A program made the translations under genes and the position numbers. A stretch of 5,151 nt of DNA from Bifidobacterium breve (lineage in GTDB: Bacteria > Actinomycetota > Acidimicrobiia > Acidimicrobiales > Ilumatobacteraceae), in contig CALPPJ020000129.1 of assembly GCA_943325425.2 (NCBI GenBank), positions 1 through 5,151 on the forward strand. The letters are read 5' to 3'. A model generated the notes under the pieces. It was not told the DNA's origin. It did no database searches and saw nothing but the letters and a program-made list of their open reading frames with translations. Of this stretch, positions 1 through 5,151 are shown in pieces (positions within the stretch are counted from its first letter, which is position 1; each line of letters begins with the position of its first letter).

Positions 1-695
1 GGAACCCGTTCGGCCCATATTTCATTCAGCGTTACCTGCACCCGTTTCGCGATTGCATATTGCTGGCTGCCGTTGTATTTATCAGCAGACATCTCGAGCG
101 AAGCACCGTGACGTAGGTCAGGTATTCCCTTTGTATACATGCCGCCCGATGAAACCGTGACAACGCGTCCGCCTTGAAGTTCAGGCAATAGCAATGAGGT
201 CATGAGGTACGGTCCAACCACATGCGACGCAATGGTTTGTTCAATACCGTCAGCCGAAACCTCACGCGAATTGAGAAGGGCTCCCGCGTTATGAACGAGG
301 ACATCGATATGACTCGTCAACTTTTGAATGTCGATACACGCCCGACGAACAGCAGCGAGATCGCCCATTTCAGCAATCACGGCTTCAGGTTTTCCTGCCA
401 CGCAATTGGGTTCAATTTCAGCAATGATGGCCGCCAACTTTTGGGAATTTCGTCCCACCAAAATCAACTTGGCACCGGTGGGCGCAAGTAACCGCGAAAC
501 TTCTGCTCCAAGACCCGAAGTTGGACCTGTAATGACCACCGTTTTACCGGTAAGGTCAAAATCTGAAATCTCAGACCAGTCACCAAGTTTCTTGCGAATC
601 AAAAAGCCGATCTTGGAGAAGCCTGGAACAACTGCGAAGTCAAGAACTTTGCTCACAGTCGTTGAAATTGGCGACGAAGATGAGTGCGTGTTCAC
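1..695 (-). CDS. SDR-family NAD(P)-dependent oxidoreductase, DHRS12-like (3' end outside window)
   Basis: Seen: an open frame of 231 complete codons runs leftward off the window with no stop. It has a classical SDR Rossmann layout: the nucleotide-binding glycine motif TGPTSGLG at about residues 56-63, HNAG at 135-138, VSSGG with the catalytic serine at 181-185, and the YxxxK catalytic pair Y213/K217 (YAIAK). Known: SSGGM followed by a YAxxKRxQVxLxExWA block is typical of the DHRS12-like branch of SDRs, which also carries an N-terminal helical extension before the Rossmann fold, as here (about 45 residues). The enzyme probably oxidises or reduces a hydroxyl/carbonyl group using NAD(P)(H); the substrate cannot be told. 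Start: no ATG exists in the N-terminal part. GTG at 695 is chosen; GTG at 656 (codon 14) is a good alternative, and an in-frame TGA lies upstream at 752-750. It is divergent from the selenoprotein gene, with 70 bases between them. Confidence 0.88.
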   Translation of the reverse strand, partial: MNTHSSSSPISTTVSKVLDFAVVPGFSKIGFLIRKKLGDWSEISDFDLTGKTVVITGPTSGLGAEVSRLLAPTGAKLILVGRNSQKLAAIIAEIEPNCVAGKPEAVIAEMGDLAAVRRACIDIQKLTSHIDVLVHNAGALLNSREVSADGIEQTIASHVVGPYLMTSLLLPELQGGRVVTVSSGGMYTKGIPDLRHGASLEMSADKYNGSQQYAIAKRVQVTLNEIWAERV

Positions 696-753
696 AGATT
701 CATTGTGACAGAGAAATTCGTGGACCCGCAGTCGTACCAACAAGCTGATTCAC

Positions 754-759
754 TAAGAT
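754..759 (+). promoter_or_regulatory. Possible -10 box (TAAGAT) of the thioredoxin-like lipoprotein gene
   Basis: TAAGAT fits the TANNNT -10 consensus and ends 6 bases before the ATG at 766, so transcription would begin at or next to the start codon and give a leaderless mRNA. No convincing -35 box or Shine-Dalgarno sequence is seen in the 70-base divergent spacer (696-765). Inferred only. Confidence 0.35.
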
Positions 760-765
760 TCACAC

Positions 766-1344
766 ATGCGGCGATCTGTCACTTCAGCCATCTTGGGTTT
801 GGGGGTCATGAGCGCGGTCTTGTCGGCTCTCGTGGGCTGTGGATCAAGTGACACAACTCAAGAGGCTGCAACGACTCCCTCTTCAACATCGCTCGCTCAG
901 ACAACCGAGCCCTTGACTTCAGACACTGTTGCGCAATCGCAAATACAAGAAGTGTCGGCAAACATCATCGGCACGCAAACATCCTTTTCTCTGACCGCAG
1001 AACTCGCCGAAAGTCCAGTGGTTTTTTGGTTTTGGGCACCTGGTTGAGGCACATGTAATCGAGAAGCCCCCTCGGTCGAGGAGGTCAGCGAAAAGTTCAG
1101 CGGAAAAGTTCGCGTTGTCGGTGTTGCCTGGAACGGCACTGACGATTCATACCTCGACTTCATTGATCGTCATTCGTTGACCTTTGAAAATCTCAATGAC
1201 ACTTCTGCCCTGATATTTAGCGAATACGACATTCCATCGCAACCAGCGTGGGCCTTCATTAATCAAGATGGAACAATTGAAACAAGATTCGGCGTTATCC
1301 CGCAAGATGAATTGGTCAAATTGCTTGCGGCACTAGGCAAATAG
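766..1344 (+). CDS. Selenocysteine-containing thioredoxin-like lipoprotein (TlpA/DsbE/MPT53-like), UGA read through as Sec94
   Basis: Seen: ATG at 766, in-frame TGA at 1045-1047, and continued frame to TAG at 1342-1344, giving 192 residues if TGA is read. Residues 1-25 form a lipoprotein signal with lipobox LVGC (lipidated C25), followed by a Ser/Thr-rich linker to about residue 60. The thioredoxin fold follows: VFWFWAPG, then UGA (94), then GTC (C97), NREAP, and a cis-proline loop IPSQPAW (P160). Known: MPT53/DsbE relatives have WFWxPWCxxCNAEAPS at this place, then FTNLND and VPWQPAF; here the matching blocks are FENLND and IPSQPAW, so homology continues unbroken across the TGA. The TGA replaces exactly the first, nucleophilic cysteine, giving UxxC. 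Inferred: an extracytoplasmic thiol-disulfide oxidoreductase with Sec in the active site. A Cys-to-stop nonsense mutation or sequencing error (one base from TGC/TGT) is the main alternative; the downstream hairpin and intact frame favour Sec. Conventional calling would end at 1047. Confidence 0.83.
1045..1047 (+). other. In-frame UGA, proposed selenocysteine codon (Sec94)
   Basis: TGA lies between GGT (Gly93) and GGC (Gly95), three codons before the TGT for Cys97, so the motif reads U-G-T-C. In the family this position is the N-terminal, solvent-exposed nucleophilic Cys of CxxC. It is the only stop codon inside the frame between 766 and 1342. Confidence 0.8.
1066..1086 (+). promoter_or_regulatory. 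Putative bacterial SECIS stem-loop
   Basis: Seen: CCUC (1070-1073) pairs with GAGG (1078-1081) around a GGUC loop (1074-1077). After a bulged A at 1082, CC (1068-1069) pairs with GG (1083-1084), and G1066 can pair with C1086 across a C/U mismatch. The loop begins 27 bases after the last base of the TGA. Known: bacterial SECIS elements lie inside the coding region just after the UGA, with a short upper stem and a small loop containing G/U; the E. coli fdhF element also has GGUC in its loop. The bulge here is an A on the 3' side, unlike the 5' bulged U of fdhF. A competing hairpin, UCGAG (1059-1063) with CUCGG (1071-1075), is possible. It would recruit SelB carrying Sec-tRNA. Not tested by folding software. 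Confidence 0.6.
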
Positions 1345-1354
1345 TTCTTGCTTG

Positions 1355-2887
1355 TCAGATTGAACGATTACGTGCGGGCAGAAATTTCCACGCGCACAGC
1401 GAACCAACGAGTGCGACTCCCGCACCAGTAAATGAAGCCGCGTGAAAGCCATGCATAAATGCTTCGCTTACCGCACTACGTATTGCTTCTGCGGCCTCTG
1501 GTGTTGGTGCCATTTCAGCAACCACAAAACCAGCACCGGCCGACTCCTTGGCAATCGCAACTGCTTCGTCGGGCATCCCGAAGTTGCCAATGAGTTCACC
1601 AATTTTTGGCCCGTAAAGGGACGCGAAAACTGATCCGCTAATTGCTACACCGAGCGTTCCGCCAACTTCTCGACCCACATCGTTGATTGCCGAGCCAATA
1701 CCTGCTCGCTCAGCCGGCAATGACCCCATCACTGCATCGGTTGCCGGCGATGTCACAAGACCCAGCCCCGTTGCCAAAAACAACATGGCAATCACGATCA
1801 TTCCCCAATACGAAGCATTGGCCCCGCTAAAGCCCATCATGACGAGCCCGATAGACATGTTGAGAAGACCATGCGCAACAATGCGTTTGGTTCCAAATTT
1901 CAAAGCAAGACGTGCGGCAATCGGTGCGGTGATTCCCGCACCAAAAGCGAATGGCAATGTGTGCAGACCCGACGAGAGCGTGCTGTACCCGCGCACAAAT
2001 TGGAAATACTGAGTCACTAAAAATGTGAAACCAAACAACACAAAGAACGCTGTCGAGATTGACCCTGTCGCTGCCGAGATTCGCGGATTGCGAAAGACGC
2101 GTACATCAAGTAATGGTTCATCAGTTTTCAATTCACACAGAATGAACAATGCGAACAACATGATGGTCACTGCAAACGATGCCAATGTGCGGAAACTCAT
2201 CCACCCTTGATGCGGACCTTCAATCACCGTGAACACCAACAGGCCAACCATGGCAATCGACAGGATGAAGCCCCTCATATCAATGGCCCTTGGATTTGGA
2301 TCTTTTGATGATGGAATCAAAACCGCACCCAGTGCCAATGCGATAATTCCAACTGGCAAGTTAATCAAGAACACCGAACCCCAATAGAAATGTTCAAGCA
2401 AAATTCCGCCGCTGATTGGACCGAATGCAACAGCCATTCCCGAAACAGCTGACCAAACTCCGATTGCTTTGGCACGTTCAACGGGATCGCGAAAGACGTC
2501 AATCACAATTGCCAGCGTCGCTGGGAAGATCGCCGCAGCACCGATACCCATCGCTCCTCGCGCAATGATCAATGCTCCCGTTGATTCCGCAAATGAAGCC
2601 CAGACCGAGCAAGCCACAAAGGCCACCATGCCGAACTGAATGACACCTTTGCGTCCGAGGCGATCACCCAAAGCGCCAAAGGCCAGCAGCAAACAGGCAA
2701 AGACCAACGCATACGAGTCAACAATCCATTGCAAACCGCTTGTTGACGCCCCCAGTTCACGAGACAAAGTCGGCAAAGCCACATTGATGATGAGGTTGTC
2801 GACGACGACCATAAACAAGCTGATACAAAGCACCGGCAAGATGAGCCAGCGGCGTTTTTGCACAACAAGATTGGGATGAATATTCAT
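1355..2887 (-). CDS. DHA2-family (EmrB/QacA-like) major facilitator drug exporter
   Basis: Seen: 510 residues from ATG at 2887 to TGA at 1357-1355. The protein is hydrophobic throughout, with the length and segment pattern expected of a 14-helix transporter. Motifs, numbered from this ATG: D30 with NVALP in helix 1 (the DHA2 motif D1 region, 29-39), WIVDSYAL at 54-61, motif A GALGDRLGRKG at 71-81, and the antiporter motif C GMAVAFGPISGG at 150-161, followed by FLINLPVG. Known: motif C marks drug:H+ antiporters; DHA2 members export varied toxic compounds across the inner membrane using proton motive force. The substrate is unknown. Start choice: an in-frame GTG at 2896 would add three residues, but it lies in the proposed -10/operator, and the ATG is 9 bases after the -10, so the ATG is preferred. 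It is divergent from a TetR gene, its likely repressor, and converges on the selenoprotein gene with only 10 bases (1345-1354) and no terminator hairpin between them. Confidence 0.93.
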   Translation of the reverse strand: MNIHPNLVVQKRRWLILPVLCISLFMVVVDNLIINVALPTLSRELGASTSGLQWIVDSYALVFACLLLAFGALGDRLGRKGVIQFGMVAFVACSVWASFAESTGALIIARGAMGIGAAAIFPATLAIVIDVFRDPVERAKAIGVWSAVSGMAVAFGPISGGILLEHFYWGSVFLINLPVGIIALALGAVLIPSSKDPNPRAIDMRGFILSIAMVGLLVFTVIEGPHQGWMSFRTLASFAVTIMLFALFILCELKTDEPLLDVRVFRNPRISAATGSISTAFFVLFGFTFLVTQYFQFVRGYSTLSSGLHTLPFAFGAGITAPIAARLALKFGTKRIVAHGLLNMSIGLVMMGFSGANASYWGMIVIAMLFLATGLGLVTSPATDAVMGSLPAERAGIGSAINDVGREVGGTLGVAISGSVFASLYGPKIGELIGNFGMPDEAVAIAKESAGAGFVVAEMAPTPEAAEAIRSAVSEAFMHGFHAASFTGAGVALVGSLCAWKFLPARNRSI

Positions 2888-2889
2888 AC

Positions 2890-2918
2890 TTGACACTGTC
2901 TAGTAGAAAACCTAGATA
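2890..2918 (+). promoter_or_regulatory. Promoter of the TetR gene (TTGACA - 17 - TAGATA)
   Basis: A consensus -35 TTGACA (2890-2895) is followed after 17 bases by TAGATA (2913-2918); GATAAT at 2915-2920 with a 19-base spacer is the alternative -10. Transcription would start about at 2925-2929, at or next to the ATG at 2929, so the mRNA is likely leaderless; no Shine-Dalgarno sequence is visible. Confidence 0.62.
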
Positions 2919-2925
2919 ATGTCAA
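2897..2925 (-). promoter_or_regulatory. Promoter of the exporter gene (TTGACA - 17 - TAGACA)
   Basis: Read on the minus strand, a consensus -35 TTGACA (2925-2920) is followed after 17 bases by TAGACA (2902-2897). Transcription would start near 2890, just before the ATG at 2887. The -35 of this promoter lies in the same operator arm as the -10 of the TetR promoter, and the reverse holds for the other arm, so both promoters occupy the same DNA. Confidence 0.58.
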
Positions 2926-2928
2926 GTT

Positions 2929-3507
2929 ATGGCTTCAACGAAATCTGAGTCGCTGCGACGAACGGTGCTTGATGCGGCCGTCGCTATTTCGGCCGCCAGT
3001 GGCCCCGACGCGATTTCGATGCGTGAAGTCGCTCGCGAAGCCGGAGTTTCACACCAGGCCCCCTACCACCACTTCACCGACCGGTCGGGAATATTTGCCG
3101 CGATTTGCGAAGAGGGATTTCGCCAATTATCTGAATCTTTGCTCGCGCCCCGCCCTTCAATTGACTCAAATATGTGCGAGGCGTATGTGCACTTTGCTCT
3201 GCAAAACCCTGGGCATTTTCGCGTGATGATGCGTAACGACCTATGTCAACTCGCTGATTATCCAAGTGCTCGATTTGAAGCCGATCGTGCCTTTGACATT
3301 CTTGTTGAAGAGGTGAAGTCATTACTCGGCGAAGGCGCCGACAGTGAAGTCGTCAAAACGCAGACTGCCTATATGTGGTCAGTCGGTCATGGTTTGGCAA
3401 CACTGCTACTTGATGGTCCGCTCGAACTCAAACTCGAGGGCATTGATGACATGAATGCGTTTATCCATCAGGTGTCACGGACCGCAGTAGCATCCATTCG
3501 CAAGTGA
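2929..3507 (+). CDS. TetR/AcrR-family regulator with WHG-type C-terminal domain
   Basis: Seen: 192 residues, ATG at 2929, TGA at 3505-3507 immediately followed by TAA. The N-terminal TetR DNA-binding domain spans about residues 8-55; the helix-turn-helix is SMREVAREAGVSHQAPYHHF at 30-49, with the typical YxHF end of the recognition helix. The C-terminal part has YVHFALQNPGHFRVMM (86-101) and W150 followed by GHGLATLLLDG (153-163), which match the WHG domain seen in many actinobacterial TetR proteins. Known: these proteins are dimers that leave DNA when a ligand binds the C-terminal domain. Inferred: it represses the divergent DHA2 exporter and itself at the 2889-2926 repeat. Its length is normal for the family. 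The downstream gene starts 18 bases later on the same strand and is probably co-transcribed. Confidence 0.93.
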   Translation: MASTKSESLRRTVLDAAVAISAASGPDAISMREVAREAGVSHQAPYHHFTDRSGIFAAICEEGFRQLSESLLAPRPSIDSNMCEAYVHFALQNPGHFRVMMRNDLCQLADYPSARFEADRAFDILVEEVKSLLGEGADSEVVKTQTAYMWSVGHGLATLLLDGPLELKLEGIDDMNAFIHQVSRTAVASIRK

Positions 3508-3513
3508 TAAATC

Positions 3514-3519
3514 GAAGGG
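3514..3519 (+). promoter_or_regulatory. Ribosome binding site GAAGGG
   Basis: GAAGGG ends 6 bases before the ATG at 3526. It supports that start and translation from a read-through TetR transcript, in contrast to the leader-free starts of the other genes in the window. Confidence 0.55.
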
Positions 3520-3525
3520 CTACTC

Positions 3526-4557
3526 ATGCCGAAAAAGACTTCTTTCGTGACAGTCGTCCTAGCCATCGCAGTCCTGCTCTTTATCGCTATCAACGCAATC
3601 GATTCAGATAACACCGAAGTAGCAGACTCAATCGCTACATCAACTGAGTCGACAACTTCGTCGCCAAGCGAGTCTCTACTTACTACCGATTCGCCAATAC
3701 TTACTGAGCAATCAATAGATGTCGCACAGGTGATCACGACTGTGGAGGCACAGACAAAAGTCGTTGCCACTTTGGGAATCGGCAGTGGGCCAGGCGACAT
3801 TGCATTTGAAGAATGCGTTGAATGTGAACCATTACTTCCTTGGGCACCGGTGCAACTTAATGATGGTCGAATTATCATCGCGGACGGTGTCAATCATCGC
3901 TGGGTTCTTTTGAGTGATGGCGAATCATCAGAGTACGAGTGGCCTAATTCAGTCGTTGCCTCGGCACAACCAGTCATCGATGACGCTGACCGTGTGTACG
4001 TGATCGTGCAAGGACCGCTTGGCAAGGGCGGAGAGAACCAAGCCGAATTGTGGGTCTACGAAGTAACCAACTTCGCCGAACCAATCCTTCGCTACCCAGC
4101 CTCGTCAATCTTTGGTTCAACGATTGATCTCTCCCCCGAAGGTGTCTCAATTAATGGTGTACTGATCGATGGCCTGACACCACAGATCAAAGATCGCCCT
4201 CAAGTTGCGTTCGTTTCATTTGATACGAGTGATCCAGACGACTCAACCCGAGTCAAAGTCACTTGGCCTGGTCACACGACAAACACCTTCATCTACGGAG
4301 AAGGCGAGTCTCCAGAACTTTTTGGTCCGATGCCCGCCCTTGAACAGGGAGATGTCTTGATGCAACTCCTGATTGACGGGCAATATTTTGTAGACCGGCT
4401 ATCAGTTGATGGCACGGTCACAAGAATGGGCGTTGCTCCCAATGGTTCAGTATTTGGCGCTGCCTGGGCTGATCCAACTGGTTTTTTACAACTTGAACCC
4501 GATGTTCCGAGTACACGATGGCAGATCGTCCATTACGTTTTGGCCGACTTGATGTGA
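3526..4557 (+). CDS. Membrane-anchored or secreted protein of unknown function, possible beta-propeller
   Basis: I do not recognise a named family. Seen: 343 residues, ATG at 3526, TGA at 4555-4557. A positively charged start (PKK) and a hydrophobic segment at about 7-25 form a signal anchor or uncleaved signal peptide with no lipobox cysteine. A Ser/Thr/Asp/Glu-rich linker follows at about 27-65. The rest is an acidic, beta-rich domain with repeated short strand-and-turn units such as NDGRIIIADGVNHRWVLLSDG (split around residues 111-131), DDADRVYVIVQG and the late SVDGTVTRMGVAPNGSVFGA. These resemble NHL- or propeller-type blades, but no clear repeat consensus can be fixed by eye. Its only two cysteines form CVEC (C97, C100), which may be a disulfide or metal pair outside the cell. 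It lies 18 bases after the TetR gene in the same direction, so it may share its transcript; a functional link to efflux is unproven. Confidence 0.78.
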   Translation: MPKKTSFVTVVLAIAVLLFIAINAIDSDNTEVADSIATSTESTTSSPSESLLTTDSPILTEQSIDVAQVITTVEAQTKVVATLGIGSGPGDIAFEECVECEPLLPWAPVQLNDGRIIIADGVNHRWVLLSDGESSEYEWPNSVVASAQPVIDDADRVYVIVQGPLGKGGENQAELWVYEVTNFAEPILRYPASSIFGSTIDLSPEGVSINGVLIDGLTPQIKDRPQVAFVSFDTSDPDDSTRVKVTWPGHTTNTFIYGEGESPELFGPMPALEQGDVLMQLLIDGQYFVDRLSVDGTVTRMGVAPNGSVFGAAWADPTGFLQLEPDVPSTRWQIVHYVLADLM

Positions 4558-4580
4558 ACTGAGTTGCACCAATAACCGAG

Positions 4581-4592
4581 GCCAATGTTGGC
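4581..4592. repeat. Short inverted repeat GCCAATGTTGGC
   Basis: Five-base arms GCCAA/TTGGC surround TG in the 66-base gap between the unknown-function gene and the flavoprotein gene. No T-run follows, so it is not a convincing intrinsic terminator; it could be a small operator or chance. Confidence 0.25.
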
Positions 4593-4623
4593 ATCGCTAA
4601 AGCAAGCGTGACAGGCTCAAGGT

Positions 4624-5151
4624 ATGCAGTTTGACATCGCAATAATCGGAGGTGGACCCGGAGGTTCATCGGCCGCAATTTCAGCTGCACGGGCCGGACT
4701 TCGCGTCGTCTTATGCGAAAAAGGTCCATACGGTCGCGACAAAGTATGTGGCGATGGCTTAACACCCCGAGCCATTGGTGCTCTCAATGATCTAAACATT
4801 GATCATTCAGTTGCTCATCGCATTGATGGTCTGCGCATGATTGCTGGCAAGAAGCAGCGCGAACTTTTGTGGCCAACGACTGATCGCTTCCCACATCATG
4901 GTGCGGTCTGGCCTCGACAGAAATTTGACAATCATTTGCTAGACGTAGCGATTGAATCTGGCGCTGATGTTCGTTTCAATGCCGAGGCACTTCCCGTCAT
5001 TGAAGAAGGAGTTGTTGTTGGCGTTGAAGTTAACGGCGAAGTCTTGCGCTCGTCACTTGTTGTCTTGGCAACTGGTGCTCAAGGTTCGGCCGCAAAAATG
5101 CTCGGTGCGGTTCGTGATCCCGATGAAACCTTTGGATTAGCCATTCGTGCC
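4624..5151 (+). CDS. Geranylgeranyl reductase-family FAD-dependent oxidoreductase (N-terminal 176 residues; 3' end outside window)
   Basis: Seen: ATG at 4624 begins a frame of 176 codons open to the window end; an in-frame TGA at 4609-4611 makes this ATG the first start. The N-terminus is a dinucleotide-binding fold: FDIAIIGGGPGGSSAA at 3-18 with the GxGxxG loop at 9-14, and E32 at the end of the second strand to hold the FAD ribose. KVCGDGL at 40-46 matches the K-x-CG-x-G block of the geranylgeranyl-reductase family, and SLVVLATGAQGS near 143-154 is the second FAD motif with ATG. Known: members of this family reduce isoprenoid double bonds (menaquinone side chain, archaeal lipids, chlorophyll phytyl group); actinobacterial ones are often tied to menaquinone or respiratory genes. 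The substrate is not determinable here, and related FAD monooxygenases share the motifs. It lies 66 bases after the previous gene with no clear ribosome binding site. Confidence 0.87.
   Translation, partial: MQFDIAIIGGGPGGSSAAISAARAGLRVVLCEKGPYGRDKVCGDGLTPRAIGALNDLNIDHSVAHRIDGLRMIAGKKQRELLWPTTDRFPHHGAVWPRQKFDNHLLDVAIESGADVRFNAEALPVIEEGVVVGVEVNGEVLRSSLVVLATGAQGSAAKMLGAVRDPDETFGLAIRA

Larger units (their letters stand above)
2889..2926. promoter_or_regulatory. Imperfect inverted repeat, probable TetR operator between exporter and regulator
   Basis: The left arm CTTGACACTGTCTAGT (2889-2904) and right arm CCTAGATAATGTCAAG (2911-2926) match as an inverted repeat at 13 of 16 positions, with a 6-base AT-rich spacer. 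The repeat fills the whole gap between the two start codons (2887 and 2929). TetR-family dimers normally bind such palindromes in the divergent spacer and repress both genes; binding by this TetR is inferred. Confidence 0.75.

Noticed and set aside
222..708. Two plus-strand open frames opposite the SDR gene
   Set aside because: The minus strand carries clear SDR motifs throughout this stretch; the plus-strand translations show no domain features.
766..1047. Separate short lipoprotein of 93 residues ending at TGA 1045-1047
   Set aside because: It would stop in the middle of the thioredoxin active site, right after FWFWAPG, while the same frame continues with the rest of the family domain.
897..1163. 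Minus-strand open frame of 88 codons across the selenoprotein gene
   Set aside because: It is a shadow of the plus-strand gene; the sequence has low-complexity composition and no recognisable family.
766..1344. Pseudogene by nonsense mutation
   Set aside because: Possible by one base change, but there is a single stop at exactly the catalytic Cys, no other damage in 192 codons and a hairpin after it; kept only as the alternative.
2888..2896. GTG at 2896 as exporter start
   Set aside because: It lies inside the operator and one base before the proposed -10 ends; the ATG at 2887 is better placed relative to the expected transcription start.
4581..4603. Intrinsic terminator after the unknown-function gene
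   Set aside because: The GCCAATGTTGGC repeat has only five-base arms with a two-base loop and no following T-run.
4418..4799. Minus-strand open frames over the 3' end of the unknown gene and the flavoprotein start
   Set aside because: They overlap well-supported plus-strand coding sequence with FAD-binding motifs and show no family signal of their own.

Overview
The window is an ordinary-looking chromosomal stretch of a bacterium with moderate GC content. The gene families point to an actinobacterium: a DHRS12-like SDR, a lipoprotein resembling mycobacterial MPT53/DsbE, a WHG-type TetR with a DHA2 exporter, and a geranylgeranyl-reductase-family flavoprotein. Likely -10 boxes only 6-9 bases before start codons suggest leaderless mRNAs, which also fits. 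A lineage such as the Acidimicrobiia is my guess and cannot be proved from this window.

Layout: (1) 1-695, minus strand, a 3'-truncated short-chain dehydrogenase. (2) 766-1344, plus strand, a thioredoxin-fold lipoprotein whose frame is interrupted by one TGA (1045-1047). That TGA sits exactly where the first cysteine of the CxxC active site should be. The same frame continues to the end of the family domain and stops at TAG, and a GC-rich hairpin with a GGUC loop follows the TGA. I read this as a selenocysteine-containing (UxxC) thiol-disulfide oxidoreductase with a SECIS element; a plain ORF caller would truncate it to 93 residues. (3) 1355-2887, minus strand, a DHA2-family major facilitator exporter converging on the selenoprotein gene with a 10-base gap. 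(4) 2889-2926, a 16+6+16 inverted repeat holding face-to-face overlapping promoters. (5) 2929-3507, plus strand, a TetR regulator divergent from the exporter, followed after 18 bases by (6) 3526-4557, a membrane-anchored or secreted protein of unknown function with one CxxC pair. (7) 4624-5151, plus strand, the N-terminal part of a geranylgeranyl-reductase-family FAD oxidoreductase running off the window.

How they work together: the TetR and exporter form a classical divergent efflux module, probably controlled by TetR binding at the shared operator. The selenoprotein is probably a stand-alone extracytoplasmic redox protein. The SDR and the flavoprotein are separate transcription units cut by the window edges. 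No Sec machinery (selA, selB, selC, selD), mobile element, CRISPR array, rRNA or tRNA gene was seen. The strongest finding is the in-frame UGA/UxxC gene; UGA serves as a normal stop in three neighbouring genes, which argues against genome-wide UGA reassignment.
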